Source: Blastocystis hominis (lineage: Eukaryota; Sar; Bigyra; Opalinata; Blastocystidae). Taken from it: a DNA stretch of 64,000 nt. The notes below the pieces were generated by a model. That model saw nothing but the letters and a program-made list of their open reading frames with translations, was not told where the DNA came from and ran no database searches. The stretch covers positions 2,501-66,500 of the forward strand of contig NW_013171826.1 of the NCBI RefSeq assembly GCF_000151665.1. Reading direction: 5' to 3'. The translations under genes and the position numbers were made by a program. Shown here piece after piece: positions 16,203 to 25,100 of this stretch (position 1 is its first letter; each line of letters starts with the position of its first letter).

Positions 16203-17492
16203 TTACGCTCCCACCGTGTTGGCACGGATCATGATGAGGTGCATCTGGGTCGTCGCTGCAACATCCTCTTCCAACTCGATTTCAAACTGGATCTGATTCG
16301 CTGCTCGCATCGGGAACCACTCGGCTAACGGGAAGGCAAAGATTCGGAACTGATTCAACCACGTCTTGTATGTCAACAGTGTGTCGTACTCATCGGAACG
16401 ACTATTGCAAAGATAGTCCATCCATTCGAAGAACGTGTGATCAATTCCATCAGGTGTGTTCGTGTTGTCCACATTGATGATGCGTTTCTGTTCACCAGCG
16501 ATGTTCAATGAGATCCGTTTGAATCGAATGTCCTTGAGAGTCGAGAAATCGCCATTGTCGTCCGTGAACATCATGAACATCATCTTGACGGGGAAGTTGA
16601 CCAGCACACGATCATCGATGAAGTTCTGGCCAGAAGGAATACGGAACGTCTTGGTCATGATCTGGTTCTTCACCAACTGAGTGTCTTCAGGATCGAAGGT
16701 CGAATCATCGCTCGTCTTGTAACTGTGATACCAAAGCGTGCACGTGTCGAAATACACACCGGTGAAAGCCGTGGCTGATGGAACAGCGTCCGGACTTGTA
16801 GCGGTATTGATTTTGCCAGCATCGATGTAGAAGTATGCATCGTCGTTCGTGGGATAGATCTGAGCATCCATCTGCGTGAGATTGATGAATCGTTCCTGAG
16901 AACAACCTTCGAAGATGTCTGCAAAGTTCACATTGATCGTCGTGTACGCCGTGGTCGATCCAGGTGGCTGTACGAACTTGAGCATGTTGTAGAATAACTT
17001 CCCGCCATAAGGTCGACCCAGGATGGCCGCAGTTCGTGCGGTTTTATCGGTTGTATCGTAGTCACGGTCATCGTAGTAGATGTAGGACAGTTCCTTCAGT
17101 CCTTCGTTCACCACATTGTTGTGCTTGTTGTCCGTGAGTGCATTCAAGAGTGACCGGATCTGACCGATGTTCTCATTGTCTGCACTCAGAGGCAAGGATG
17201 CCAAGTTCTCACCATTCCAATAGGTGTACGTGACCTTCGTGTTGTTCACAATGCCCGACATGTTCTTCTTCACCGGAACATAGATATCCTTCGACGAACT
17301 GCCTGCATTATTTGCCAACCCGGTGATCTTGAGCTTGAAAGTCATTCGAGACTTGTAGAGATTGAAGTACACGTCATCACCGGATGGAGCGATCGTCCAA
17401 TTGATCACATCGGTCGATTTGATGTTATTGGACTGATTGCTGAACACAATCTGCGATTCGTAGTTATGCACAGGAGGAATTGTAGTAGCCAT
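16203..17492 (-). CDS. Major capsid protein candidate (429 aa)
   Basis: This is the best-conserved structural gene: intact and almost identical in all three copies. It is beta-rich with two similar halves, and ends NQIQFEIELEEDVAATTQMH and IMIRANTV, a pattern seen at the end of double jelly-roll capsid proteins of Polinton-like and adintovirus elements. The length suits a small double jelly-roll subunit forming pseudo-hexameric capsomers. The family call is from pattern, not from a structure. A double hairpin (16165-16202) has been inserted at the stop codon, with TTACGC repeated on both sides, restoring the TAA. The gene is divergent from the fibre-like gene, with an 86-bp spacer. Confidence 0.65.
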   Translation of the reverse strand: MATTIPPVHNYESQIVFSNQSNNIKSTDVINWTIAPSGDDVYFNLYKSRMTFKLKITGLANNAGSSSKDIYVPVKKNMSGIVNNTKVTYTYWNGENLASLPLSADNENIGQIRSLLNALTDNKHNNVVNEGLKELSYIYYDDRDYDTTDKTARTAAILGRPYGGKLFYNMLKFVQPPGSTTAYTTINVNFADIFEGCSQERFINLTQMDAQIYPTNDDAYFYIDAGKINTATSPDAVPSATAFTGVYFDTCTLWYHSYKTSDDSTFDPEDTQLVKNQIMTKTFRIPSGQNFIDDRVLVNFPVKMMFMMFTDDNGDFSTLKDIRFKRISLNIAGEQKRIINVDNTNTPDGIDHTFFEWMDYLCNSRSDEYDTLLTYKTWLNQFRIFAFPLAEWFPMRAANQIQFEIELEEDVAATTQMHLIMIRANTVGA

Positions 17493-17528
17493 TTATTGTA
17501 GGGTAAAATTTTCTCTCTGCCATAGCAA

Positions 17529-17570
17529 GGGACAGCGAAGCTGTCCCGGGGAAAAACAAAGTTTTTCCCC
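17529..17570 (+). repeat. Double hairpin before fibre-like gene
   Basis: Arms GGGACAGC-GAA-GCTGTCCC and GGGGAAAAAC-AAA-GTTTTTCCCC. Identical element at 58979 in C; B has only a short remnant-like stretch. Confidence 0.87.
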
Positions 17571-17578
17571 AGTAGTAA

Positions 17579-18847
17579 ATGGCAACACCAACACAACCTG
17601 AGAAACTTGTATATCTTCAGAACGGAGTGTTCAAGCGCAAAGAGATGACCGAGGGTATCCAGTACTACTCGGACAACTCTTTCGACACGTTCGCATTTCC
17701 GTCGACCAATGGCAACTATGTGCTCACCAAGACTGACGATGTGTACACATGGTCTGTCGCAGGTGAAGATTTCACTTCCTTGGATAACTCGTATTTCAAG
17801 GGCAGCGATGGACAATCGATTACCATTCCAGCCAACGGAGCTATTCCCTTCTTCAAGAATAACTCGGCGTTCGGAGCGATCAATCTGCCAGAAAGTGGTT
17901 CTTTCATTCTCACGACTGACCGGGATAGTGGTCCTTCATTGGAAGCGTTGACGAAGCCCGTGATTTTCGAGGCTCTCGAACTTACGAGCACATCGGACTG
18001 GTATGCGATACCGAACTGGAATTCGACCAAGAGTGATTCGAAGGATCTATTATTACCAAGTAAGCCGGGAACGTTCTTCCTTTCAGCCGATTCGAACAAT
18101 GACTACCACTTCAACAAGGTCACACCAAGAAGTCTTTTCCATGAATCTCTAGGAATCGGATCTGATGGACAGAGAATCGTCACCTACTGGAACGATGCTG
18201 TCTATGGTCTATCATTGCCAACCACGGCAGGCTATGCGACATTCAAGGTCGAGAGTAGCAATGAGAGTCCAATTCTTACTAATCTCACGCCTCAGATTGT
18301 CTACAAAGACATCCTCGGGTGTACTAGCAATGAAAAGTGTCTCGTGTACAACAATGGGACCAACGTGTCCAAGCTAACAATCCCATCCACTGCTGGCAAG
18401 TACGTCATGGAAGTCAAAGAAAACGGCACAGTCTCGTTATCACCCACATCGGCTAAGTTGAGTAAGACATTCGAGTACACCTCCTGGACAAGTGGACACC
18501 AGGTTGTTAGCGAGGCACTCACGTCGGAAGGTTCAGACCTTTCTGCACCGATCAAATTGGAACCCAATAAGACGTACATGATCACCATTGATGCCGTACT
18601 TCGTTGTGACAACTATGAACAGGCACTTGTAGGATTCACGAGCGTGCCAACTCTCGTAATGGGTGTCGAGACAGCTACAATTATTAAAGCAAGCTTGAAT
18701 AATCCAGTGCCAACAACGACATTGAGTAGCACGAACATATTCACATCAGTACGCCCTGTAGATATGAAAATTCAAGTCATACGTTCTGGAGACACCACGA
18801 TCGAACATTACTTCACTCGACTGAAGGTAAGCATCATGGAACTCTAA
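17579..18847 (+). CDS. Fibre-like beta-repeat protein (422 aa)
   Basis: It contains at least five degenerate repeats, each opening with a hydrophobic-Pro-x-x-x-Gly-x-hydrophobic pattern: FAFPSTNGNYVLT (38-50), INLPESGSFILTT (101-113), LLLPSKPGTFFLSA (157-170), LSLPTTAGYATFKV (211-224), LTIPSTAGKYVMEV (266-279). Spacing is 53-63 residues. A distinct C-terminal domain starts near 295. Repeated beta blocks with a terminal globular domain are typical of trimeric fibres and spikes that bind a cell surface, so an attachment role is inferred. It is present and intact in all three copies. No signal peptide is seen. Confidence 0.6.
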   Translation: MATPTQPEKLVYLQNGVFKRKEMTEGIQYYSDNSFDTFAFPSTNGNYVLTKTDDVYTWSVAGEDFTSLDNSYFKGSDGQSITIPANGAIPFFKNNSAFGAINLPESGSFILTTDRDSGPSLEALTKPVIFEALELTSTSDWYAIPNWNSTKSDSKDLLLPSKPGTFFLSADSNNDYHFNKVTPRSLFHESLGIGSDGQRIVTYWNDAVYGLSLPTTAGYATFKVESSNESPILTNLTPQIVYKDILGCTSNEKCLVYNNGTNVSKLTIPSTAGKYVMEVKENGTVSLSPTSAKLSKTFEYTSWTSGHQVVSEALTSEGSDLSAPIKLEPNKTYMITIDAVLRCDNYEQALVGFTSVPTLVMGVETATIIKASLNNPVPTTTLSSTNIFTSVRPVDMKIQVIRSGDTTIEHYFTRLKVSIMEL

Positions 18848-18891
18848 AGTCAAAGTGAAAAAAGGAAGCCCCCATTTTACTTTGGAGGCAT

Positions 18892-18929
18892 GGGGAGACT
18901 ATGTCTCCCCGAGGCAGCTTCGCTGCCTC
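18892..18929 (+). repeat. Double hairpin between fibre-like and 129-aa genes
   Basis: Arms GGGGAGAC-TAT-GTCTCCCC and GAGGCAGC-TTC-GCTGCCTC; CATGG occurs on both sides. Copy B is empty. Confidence 0.88.
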
Positions 18930-19317
18930 ATGGTAACCGTACATGGAACTTGTTAGCCTTGGCAGCCTTGGCAGCTTCCATACGCCACTTGGTCAACTCG
19001 TTCTGGTCATAGGCAACACCATCGATATAAATATCAATCGTGCCATTAATTACACACACACGATGTCCCTCGATATCATAGATCTCATTGTGAGGATCGT
19101 GCAATACATCAAACTGGGGATGACATTTGGAGTACTTGTCCTCATGGCATGCTTTCTCGAGAAGTCGTTCAATGTCAGGTGAGTAGAACGACACATATGG
19201 AGGATCATAGTTCTCATAGTAATTTCCACTGTTAGGATCTTCGACGAATGAGTTGATCATGTCATGCACGTATCGCCGCGCAATCTCTCTTCGCTCTTCA
19301 GTCATCCAGCTGTTCAT
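18928..19317 (-). CDS. Unknown small protein (129 aa)
   Basis: No family recognised. The N-terminus is helical and acidic (MTEERREIARRYVHDMINSF), the middle Tyr-rich, and a beta-type segment HRVCVINGTIDIYIDGVAYD is the best-conserved part. Its start overlaps the stop of the 63-aa gene as ATGA, so the two are probably coexpressed. A double hairpin (18892-18929) reaches the final codons and changes the C-terminus relative to copy B. The homologue is broken by a frameshift in B and carries a nested hairpin insertion in C. Confidence 0.6.
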   Translation of the reverse strand: MNSWMTEERREIARRYVHDMINSFVEDPNSGNYYENYDPPYVSFYSPDIERLLEKACHEDKYSKCHPQFDVLHDPHNEIYDIEGHRVCVINGTIDIYIDGVAYDQNELTKWRMEAAKAAKANKFHVRLP

Positions 19318-19505
19318 TTCACTTTAATCTCTGTTGGACTGATCGATATGTCGCTTCCACTGTCGTCACTACTCTCGTTCTTCTCGTTGTACACGCACAA
19401 GCAGTGACATCTGTCCTTGCATTTCGAATCAACCACCAGTTTGTGGTTCTTCCTTCCACTCATCCATTTCCATGCACTTTTCAGCCATTGAATAAAGCGG
19501 TTCAT
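19314..19505 (-). CDS. Small Trp/Cys protein (63 aa)
   Basis: The N-terminus MNRFIQWLKSAWKWMSGRK is an amphipathic, Trp-rich basic helix that could bind membrane. A Cys/His group follows (CKDRCHCLCVY), then an acidic Ser-rich tail. It is conserved in all copies, with a double-hairpin insertion in C. Its ATG and the integrase ATG are back to back on opposite strands, two bases apart (CATTTATG). Confidence 0.6.
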   Translation of the reverse strand: MNRFIQWLKSAWKWMSGRKNHKLVVDSKCKDRCHCLCVYNEKNESSDDSGSDISISPTEIKVK

Positions 19506-19510
19506 TTATG
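19503..19510. promoter_or_regulatory. Back-to-back start codons of integrase and 63-aa gene
   Basis: CATTTATG holds the ATG of the leftward 63-aa gene (19503-19505) and of the integrase (19508-19510), two bases apart, within the near-palindrome TTCATTTATGAA. Transcripts of the two genes must overlap or be nearly leaderless. The same arrangement is kept at 35738/35741 and 61067/61070. Confidence 0.7.
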
Positions 19511-20482
19511 AACGAGATCAAGGAACTACGGAAACCAGCCAAGCGAAAAGGTGCAACTCGAGTGATCATCAGTTCATTCAAGAGAAACATATACTTCATC
19601 GATCTCATCGATTTCTCTTCCAAACAAGACAAATGGATTCAGGAAGTGTTGGGCAGCCAGAAGTCCACCGGATTCCACAAGAATCGTGGATACAAGTATG
19701 TCCTTGTATGCATTGATGGATATTCGAAATACCTGATGGCTCGGCGACTGAAAAGCAAGAGTGCCACAGAAGTCACGCATGCGATGAAGGACATCATTCA
19801 AACATACGGAGCACCAAAGCATATTTGCTCTGATCGAGGCACCGAGTTCACCAATGCCATCTTTCGTACCAACATCTTGGACAAGTATCACATCACCATG
19901 TATCACATGGATTCAGCGAATAAGGCAGTACTAGCCGAACGAGCAATTCGAGATATCAAGGAAGACATCATGGTTCCATTCAATCAATCGAAAGGTGTGT
20001 GGTTCGACTTGATCGATGGTGCCGTTCGTAGACACAATGCAAGGAAGAACAGAGACACCGGATATGCGCCTGATGACATTTGGAACAACAACATCTTGTA
20101 CACGGAGAAGACAGAACCATCCAACATGACAGCGAAGGACACGACGCCTCAATTCGATGTGGGTGATTATGTTCGAGTGACACGAAGACCTCGCGTTCTG
20201 GAAAAGCGATCATTGACGAGCAAATGGTCTCAGGACTTGTATCAAGTTGTTGACATTGACGATCGATTCATGCCATTGATGTACGAAGTGAAGAATATGG
20301 AAAGCGGTAGCAAGCAAAAGTGCTATCATTGGGAACTCCTGGCAAGCAAATGCAAACCACAGCCAGCACCACCAGTCACGCGATCCAAGAGTCGAAAAGA
20401 ACCCAATGCATTGCGAGATGCAGCAAGGTCACATCGACCCATTACGAGGAGTCAGAAGAAAGGTGTTCGAAAACGATCGTGA
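19508..20482 (+). CDS. INT: Retroviral-type (RVE) integrase (324 aa)
   Basis: Inserts the element into new sites. The DDE core is visible: Asp in YFIDLIDFSS (about residue 32 or 35), Asp109 in HICSDRGTEFTN and Glu144 in AVLAERAIRDIK, 35 residues apart. A C-terminal SH3/chromo-like segment follows (FDVGDYVRVTRRPRVLEKRS, then WELLASKCKP) and a basic tail. No N-terminal zinc finger is present. The last 41 bases overlap the convergent 202-aa gene. Copies in B and C are intact, differing mainly in the tail, where C carries a nested double hairpin. Confidence 0.93.
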   Translation: MNEIKELRKPAKRKGATRVIISSFKRNIYFIDLIDFSSKQDKWIQEVLGSQKSTGFHKNRGYKYVLVCIDGYSKYLMARRLKSKSATEVTHAMKDIIQTYGAPKHICSDRGTEFTNAIFRTNILDKYHITMYHMDSANKAVLAERAIRDIKEDIMVPFNQSKGVWFDLIDGAVRRHNARKNRDTGYAPDDIWNNNILYTEKTEPSNMTAKDTTPQFDVGDYVRVTRRPRVLEKRSLTSKWSQDLYQVVDIDDRFMPLMYEVKNMESGSKQKCYHWELLASKCKPQPAPPVTRSKSRKEPNALRDAARSHRPITRSQKKGVRKRS

Positions 20483-21050
20483 TGCTCTTCACACCACCTA
20501 GAAGCATGAGAGGGAGATTCGAATACGTACGAAGGACAGGAGAGTTACTGACATTCACAACAGCATAACCAGTATGAGATACAAGACTATTCAATGTATC
20601 GATGTAGGGTCTGTCTAGAATAGGCGTATTGTCAAACGTGACTAGCACTCGATAACCCTTTTCAACCACCGATTCGATTGACGTGCAATCGTTGAACACG
20701 TCGTAGGGGGAGGCATGGCCTCCCCCGGGGGAAGCAGAGCTTCCCCCATTGTCAGGAAGGTACGTTATGACAGTCGTGGTTATCAGGTATGATCCGGACG
20801 GCATAGGCGGCATACCATCACCACCCCACTCGCCATTGAATGATTCGGTAGCTTCTGGTGTGTACTCGAAGACAAATGCTTCATTCGCTTTCACGATACA
20901 TGAAGCACTGCCCCACGAATACTGAGGAACGCCATCCACTGTCTCTCGAATTAGCACATGATGACCATCCTTCTCTGGCATGTTGATGAGCATGTTATCG
21001 AGCTTCTTGAACGTGTAATTGTTTCCATTGCTGCTGAAGATGTACGACAT
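20442..21050 (-). CDS. Unknown beta-rich protein (202 aa)
   Basis: No family recognised. It begins MSYIFSSNGNNYTFKKLDNM and has alternating hydrophobic segments such as GVKSITIVFEHL at the end. A double hairpin (20706-20747) adds a Gly/Ser/Ala/Pro loop in the middle that is absent from B and C. The 3' end overlaps the integrase tail in antiparallel orientation. Placed just downstream of the 169-aa gene on the same strand, with TAAATG at its start. A virion or accessory role is possible. Confidence 0.6.
   Translation of the reverse strand: MSYIFSSNGNNYTFKKLDNMLINMPEKDGHHVLIRETVDGVPQYSWGSASCIVKANEAFVFEYTPEATESFNGEWGGDGMPPMPSGSYLITTTVITYLPDNGGSSASPGGGHASPYDVFNDCTSIESVVEKGYRVLVTFDNTPILDRPYIDTLNSLVSHTGYAVVNVSNSPVLRTYSNLPLMLLGGVKSITIVFEHLSSDSS
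20706..20747 (+). repeat. Double hairpin inside 202-aa gene
   Basis: Arms GGGGGAGGC-ATG-GCCTCCCCC and GGGGGAAGC-AGA-GCTTCCCCC, in frame. B and C are empty (LPDDMFNDC). Confidence 0.88.
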
Positions 21051-21054
21051 TTAC

Positions 21055-21564
21055 TTATTTACTTTGGCGCTGATATGCACGAACGTACACACCCTTCAGA
21101 CACGCACCATCATCGATGAACAGATCGGACAACTCGGGAGGCACTTCATCATCCACAACTTTGAAGACCACGCGAACATAGTAGTTGGAGAAGAAGTAAA
21201 CAGCACGATTCTCGGTCATTACACCGATTATGTGAGTGGGTAGTGAGTTGCCCCTCCAAAACACGTTCAAAGGCACACCGAGCAGACCATTGGATTTCAA
21301 TTGAGGCAATAGATACTCCCATTCATCCTCGGTAAACAAAGGTGGACGAGTTTCATCCAATGTCATCTCGATGCAATCATAGTCGTGCAAGATCAAACCA
21401 CAGTTCACATTTGCTTGCGGAGTGCAAACACTGAAACCGAATAGACGCTCGGAATTGATCGGATACTTGGTGTGAATGATGATGTCGGCGAGTTCGATAT
21501 TCTCGTCCTCACAAGTGCGTACCAGGGAAGACCATGTGTTGTTTTCTGTTTTCTTGTACTTCAT
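21055..21564 (-). CDS. Unknown protein (169 aa)
   Basis: No family recognised. It is a mixed alpha/beta protein with conserved segments RLFGFSVCTPQANVNCGLIL, NRAVYFFSNYYVRVVFKVVD and DDGACLKGVYVRAY. The stop falls in CCAAAGTAAATAA, the boundary motif. The homologue is intact in C (with an in-frame double hairpin) and has two nonsense codons in B. Confidence 0.6.
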   Translation of the reverse strand: MKYKKTENNTWSSLVRTCEDENIELADIIIHTKYPINSERLFGFSVCTPQANVNCGLILHDYDCIEMTLDETRPPLFTEDEWEYLLPQLKSNGLLGVPLNVFWRGNSLPTHIIGVMTENRAVYFFSNYYVRVVFKVVDDEVPPELSDLFIDDGACLKGVYVRAYQRQSK

Positions 21565-21622
21565 TTTTTATCATGATCTTAACTAGGGTTAAAAGAGAAA
21601 ATATAAAAATATAAATATATAA

Positions 21623-22051
21623 ATGAATAAGCCTACTCACACATTGAACCCAAATACAGGACGAGAAATTCAAATCAACGGAGTTCGCTTCTGGAACCTT
21701 CTCAAACGTGGATTCAAGTACGACGAGAAATTGAATCGCTTGTACGATACACCTTTACCACCAGATACGACGAAATATGTTCCCAAGTCGAGAATGCTTT
21801 CTCCCAGCAATCGCTCCATGATTATTGGTGGCACAGCATACTACGAGTTACTCCATGACAACTACAGACGCGTAAAAGGACAATGGGTGAAAATGAGCAA
21901 AGAAGAAGCTGAGGCGTACGATAATGATCCAGACATTAGCATTGCATTCGCTGACCCCAATTCTAGTGATTCTGATTCATCGGAATCCGAGTTCTACGAC
22001 ATCGATGAGTTCGAGTACGATGCGGATGGCCATGCCATTTTCCCATTCTAG
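21623..22051 (+). CDS. Small protein with two adapter-like modules (142 aa)
   Basis: The N-terminus reads TLNPNTGREIQINGVRFWNL. This matches the start of PolB in the same element (INPETGKQINIGGPTWKRLA). A second, related block NRSMIIGGTAYYELL (63-77) mirrors ERKYLVVGSETWNE in PolB. The tail is acidic (SSDSDSSESEFYDIDEFEYD) and ends AIFPF. The shared modules suggest a common partner, perhaps a replication or terminal-protein function, but this is inference. It is preceded by a strongly A/T-rich stretch ending TATAAATG. Intact in all three copies. Confidence 0.65.
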   Translation: MNKPTHTLNPNTGREIQINGVRFWNLLKRGFKYDEKLNRLYDTPLPPDTTKYVPKSRMLSPSNRSMIIGGTAYYELLHDNYRRVKGQWVKMSKEEAEAYDNDPDISIAFADPNSSDSDSSESEFYDIDEFEYDADGHAIFPF

Positions 22052-22134
22052 GGATGCCTTCGGTAGCTCAAGGAGGAAGCCAAGCTCCTAACTATTTCAC
22101 TTTGACCACACGTGTATCACCACTTAAAGATTTT

Positions 22135-22152
22135 GTGACCCTTATATAAATG
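22135..22152 (+). promoter_or_regulatory. TATA-like promoter element before PolB
   Basis: CTTATATAAATG directly at the PolB start, repeated at 63841 in C. Preceded by ACTTAAAGATTTTGTGACC, also conserved in both. A TATA or initiator role is inferred. Confidence 0.4.
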
Positions 22153-25100
22153 AGTTCACAACGCGTAGGATATACTATCAACCCTGAGACTGGAAAACAA
22201 ATCAATATCGGTGGACCGACCTGGAAACGATTGGCCGCCAAGTACTACATGATCGGCGATACGTTCACCGATCAGACCATGCCTGACACGAGAGCCTATC
22301 TGTCGAACAAGGTACTCGGAGTGAAACAAGCAACACCTAAAAGACGAGTGACACATAGACGCGTCAGTGATCCCAAAGGCGAGCGCAAGTATCTCGTCGT
22401 GGGAAGCGAGACATGGAACGAGCGATTTCTTGAGTACGAGTGGGATGGGCACAAGTTCGGTGAGAAGCGACAACGTCACTTACCCGGTTACCTGAACACC
22501 GTGGAGAAGAGACGTGAAATGAGACGCAATAAGGCATATGAACGATTCGATCGCAAGGTATCACAGGGACGATTGAGTGATGTGATCGACTCGTCACTCG
22601 GGTATGCACTCACGTATTATCACACCGTACAAGGAGACATGTACAAGGAGTGGGTGAAGGAGAAGCGCACCAAGAAGGACTTCCGTCTCAACAACGATTT
22701 TGACAACAGACTGTGGGTTCGACTACCGGGTGAGAAGAGCGATGAGGAAGTGGAACCGATCAATCTCATATTCGATGAGACAAATGAATTCAATGAAGTC
22801 TTGAAGAAGTTCATCCTCAATGGTATGCGTGAATACAATCAATGTTTCATCACCATCATGGCATACAACCTCATGTTGACACATGATGGAGACTCCAAGA
22901 TCCTCAACCTCACAGATGATCGATTGGGACACCTCCGCATCGTTCGTCGAGATCGCATCGATGAGTGGATCGAGGAGTACCTGAAGTGGTACCGAAATGC
23001 CGTAGAGGAACAAAAGACAGAGGGAAGTGGTTTTGTATACGCTGGTTGGATCGGCTTCCATATCGAGATGTTCCCACTACGCTCATTCGTGGGGTACAAG
23101 CAGCACACACCGTTCGTCATCGGACGCACAGCGCTCAATCCGGATTTCGATGACAACCGATGCCTACAACGGTGCCTCATTCTGGCCAGTGAAGGCGGGC
23201 ATAAGATCGTCGCGAATCGCAAGATTGGCGATGCAACCGTGTACAACAAGTGGTGGAAGCAACCCGACAAGTACAAGGTATTTGGAGTGACCATTCATGA
23301 GGTGGAGGAGGCGATGGGCATTCGCGACAATACACCCTTCGATGCGAGTGAAGAGAAATTCGCCGCATTGGAGGCATTGTTGAAAGTATCGCTCAATGTA
23401 TTCGAGGTCACACTCTTACCTGGGTACATCGATAAGTCGAAGGAACAATTCGATTTATTCACATGCGATGTCGTGTACAAAGGTAAGGGAACGAAGCTTC
23501 CTCTCTCCCTCTGCATCTTGAACGATCTGAATCTACCTGAGGGAACGCCCAAACACTTCTTGTACATCAAGGATGTGAATGATTTCAAGCATCGTGTGAC
23601 ACGACAGAACGATGCAAAGAATAGACATCTCTCAAGAAACGCGAAGTGCAGATTCTGTAACGACTTCTTCGGATCTCGCAAAGCCGTTCATGATCACGAA
23701 GTACAAACACATCGTGAACTTGTCGATGAGAGTGATCAGTACGATTTGTCGAACGAGGAGACTCGGTTACGATTCACCAACCAGCGATATGAAATGCCAG
23801 CACCGGTTGTCGTGTACGCTGACTTCGAGTCAGCCATTGACGACAAGAACAAACACAAGCCCATCATGTTATCCTGTCTAGCCGTGTCTCGCATTCCAGC
23901 CATTGACAGCCAACTGCGAGTCTTCCATGCACCACATGAGAGCGAAGAGGATCTTCGCCCTTTCATGGACTATCTCACACAATTGCAGAGCAGAGTGAAA
24001 GAGTATCTCTTCGATGAATTACCACTCGAGAACTCTCCGAGTATCGAGAGGGACTTTCGTGCAACAACCGTGTGTCCCTTCTGTCACAAGAAACTGGATA
24101 ACGACAAAGTACGTCATCACGCACATGTGGCAGGTGAATACACCACAGGAAAGGGAGAAGTACGCCACTTCGAAGCCGGACAGTACATCTGCACCTGTTG
24201 TACCAAGTGTAACCTACAACTCTCATTCAACAAGAAGAACTATCGTCTGCCAGTTTACTTCCACAATGGATCGCACTACGACTTCACATTCATCATGAAG
24301 CTCATCGCGACGATACCTGGTGGGAATCTCGAAGTCATTCCAACCACTGAAGACAAGGAGATGCAGATCGAGTACAATGGCATTCAATTCAAGGACTCGT
24401 TGAAGCTCATCAGCAGTCCACTGCGTTCCATTGTGTGCACTAGACACTTGGAGGCAACTTGGACCTCTATGTGCACACCAAACAACAACTACGCAAGTAC
24501 TGTGAGTCTCGAGGCAAGCAATGGGATGATGAATACATCGATTTGTTGACACGGAAAGAACCCATGTTCTACAGTCTCATCAAGTCGTACGAGTCATTGA
24601 ACAATACCGTCATTCCTTCTCGCGAGCAATGCATTGATGATATGAAGGGAGAGATGATGCCACAAGACGAATATGATCACATGGTGAAGCTGTGGAAGAC
24701 CTTCGATATCAAGACATGGGGTGAATACTACGAATTGTACAATGTACTCGATGTGACTCTCATGGCTGATGCATTCGAACACTTCCGAAACACCACACTG
24801 AAGGCATTCGGTGTTGATCCCATGCATTACATCACAGCACCACAAATGGCCTATTCGCTATTCTTGAAGGTGACAATGGAGGGCGATCATAGTGAGAGTA
24901 GCCTCATGACCCTCGCAAGGAAATGGGCTCAGTACATCATGCGCATCAACGCAAATGAGGGACTTGAGGAGAAACAACTCGTGAAAGTGTTCTTGAACCG
25001 CATGGGTGAGTTCTATGATAGCAAGGGCATTCGATTGATGGAGACAAATGATATCGATGACTTCATGCGATTGTTGAAGAACTTGCGAGGAGGTATCACA

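Noticed and set aside
15279-16234. Plus-strand open frames of 195 and 263 codons opposite the 181-aa gene
   Set aside because: Low-complexity His/Thr and hydrophobic translations that mirror the minus-strand genes; similar shadows appear at the same place in B and C because the true genes are conserved.
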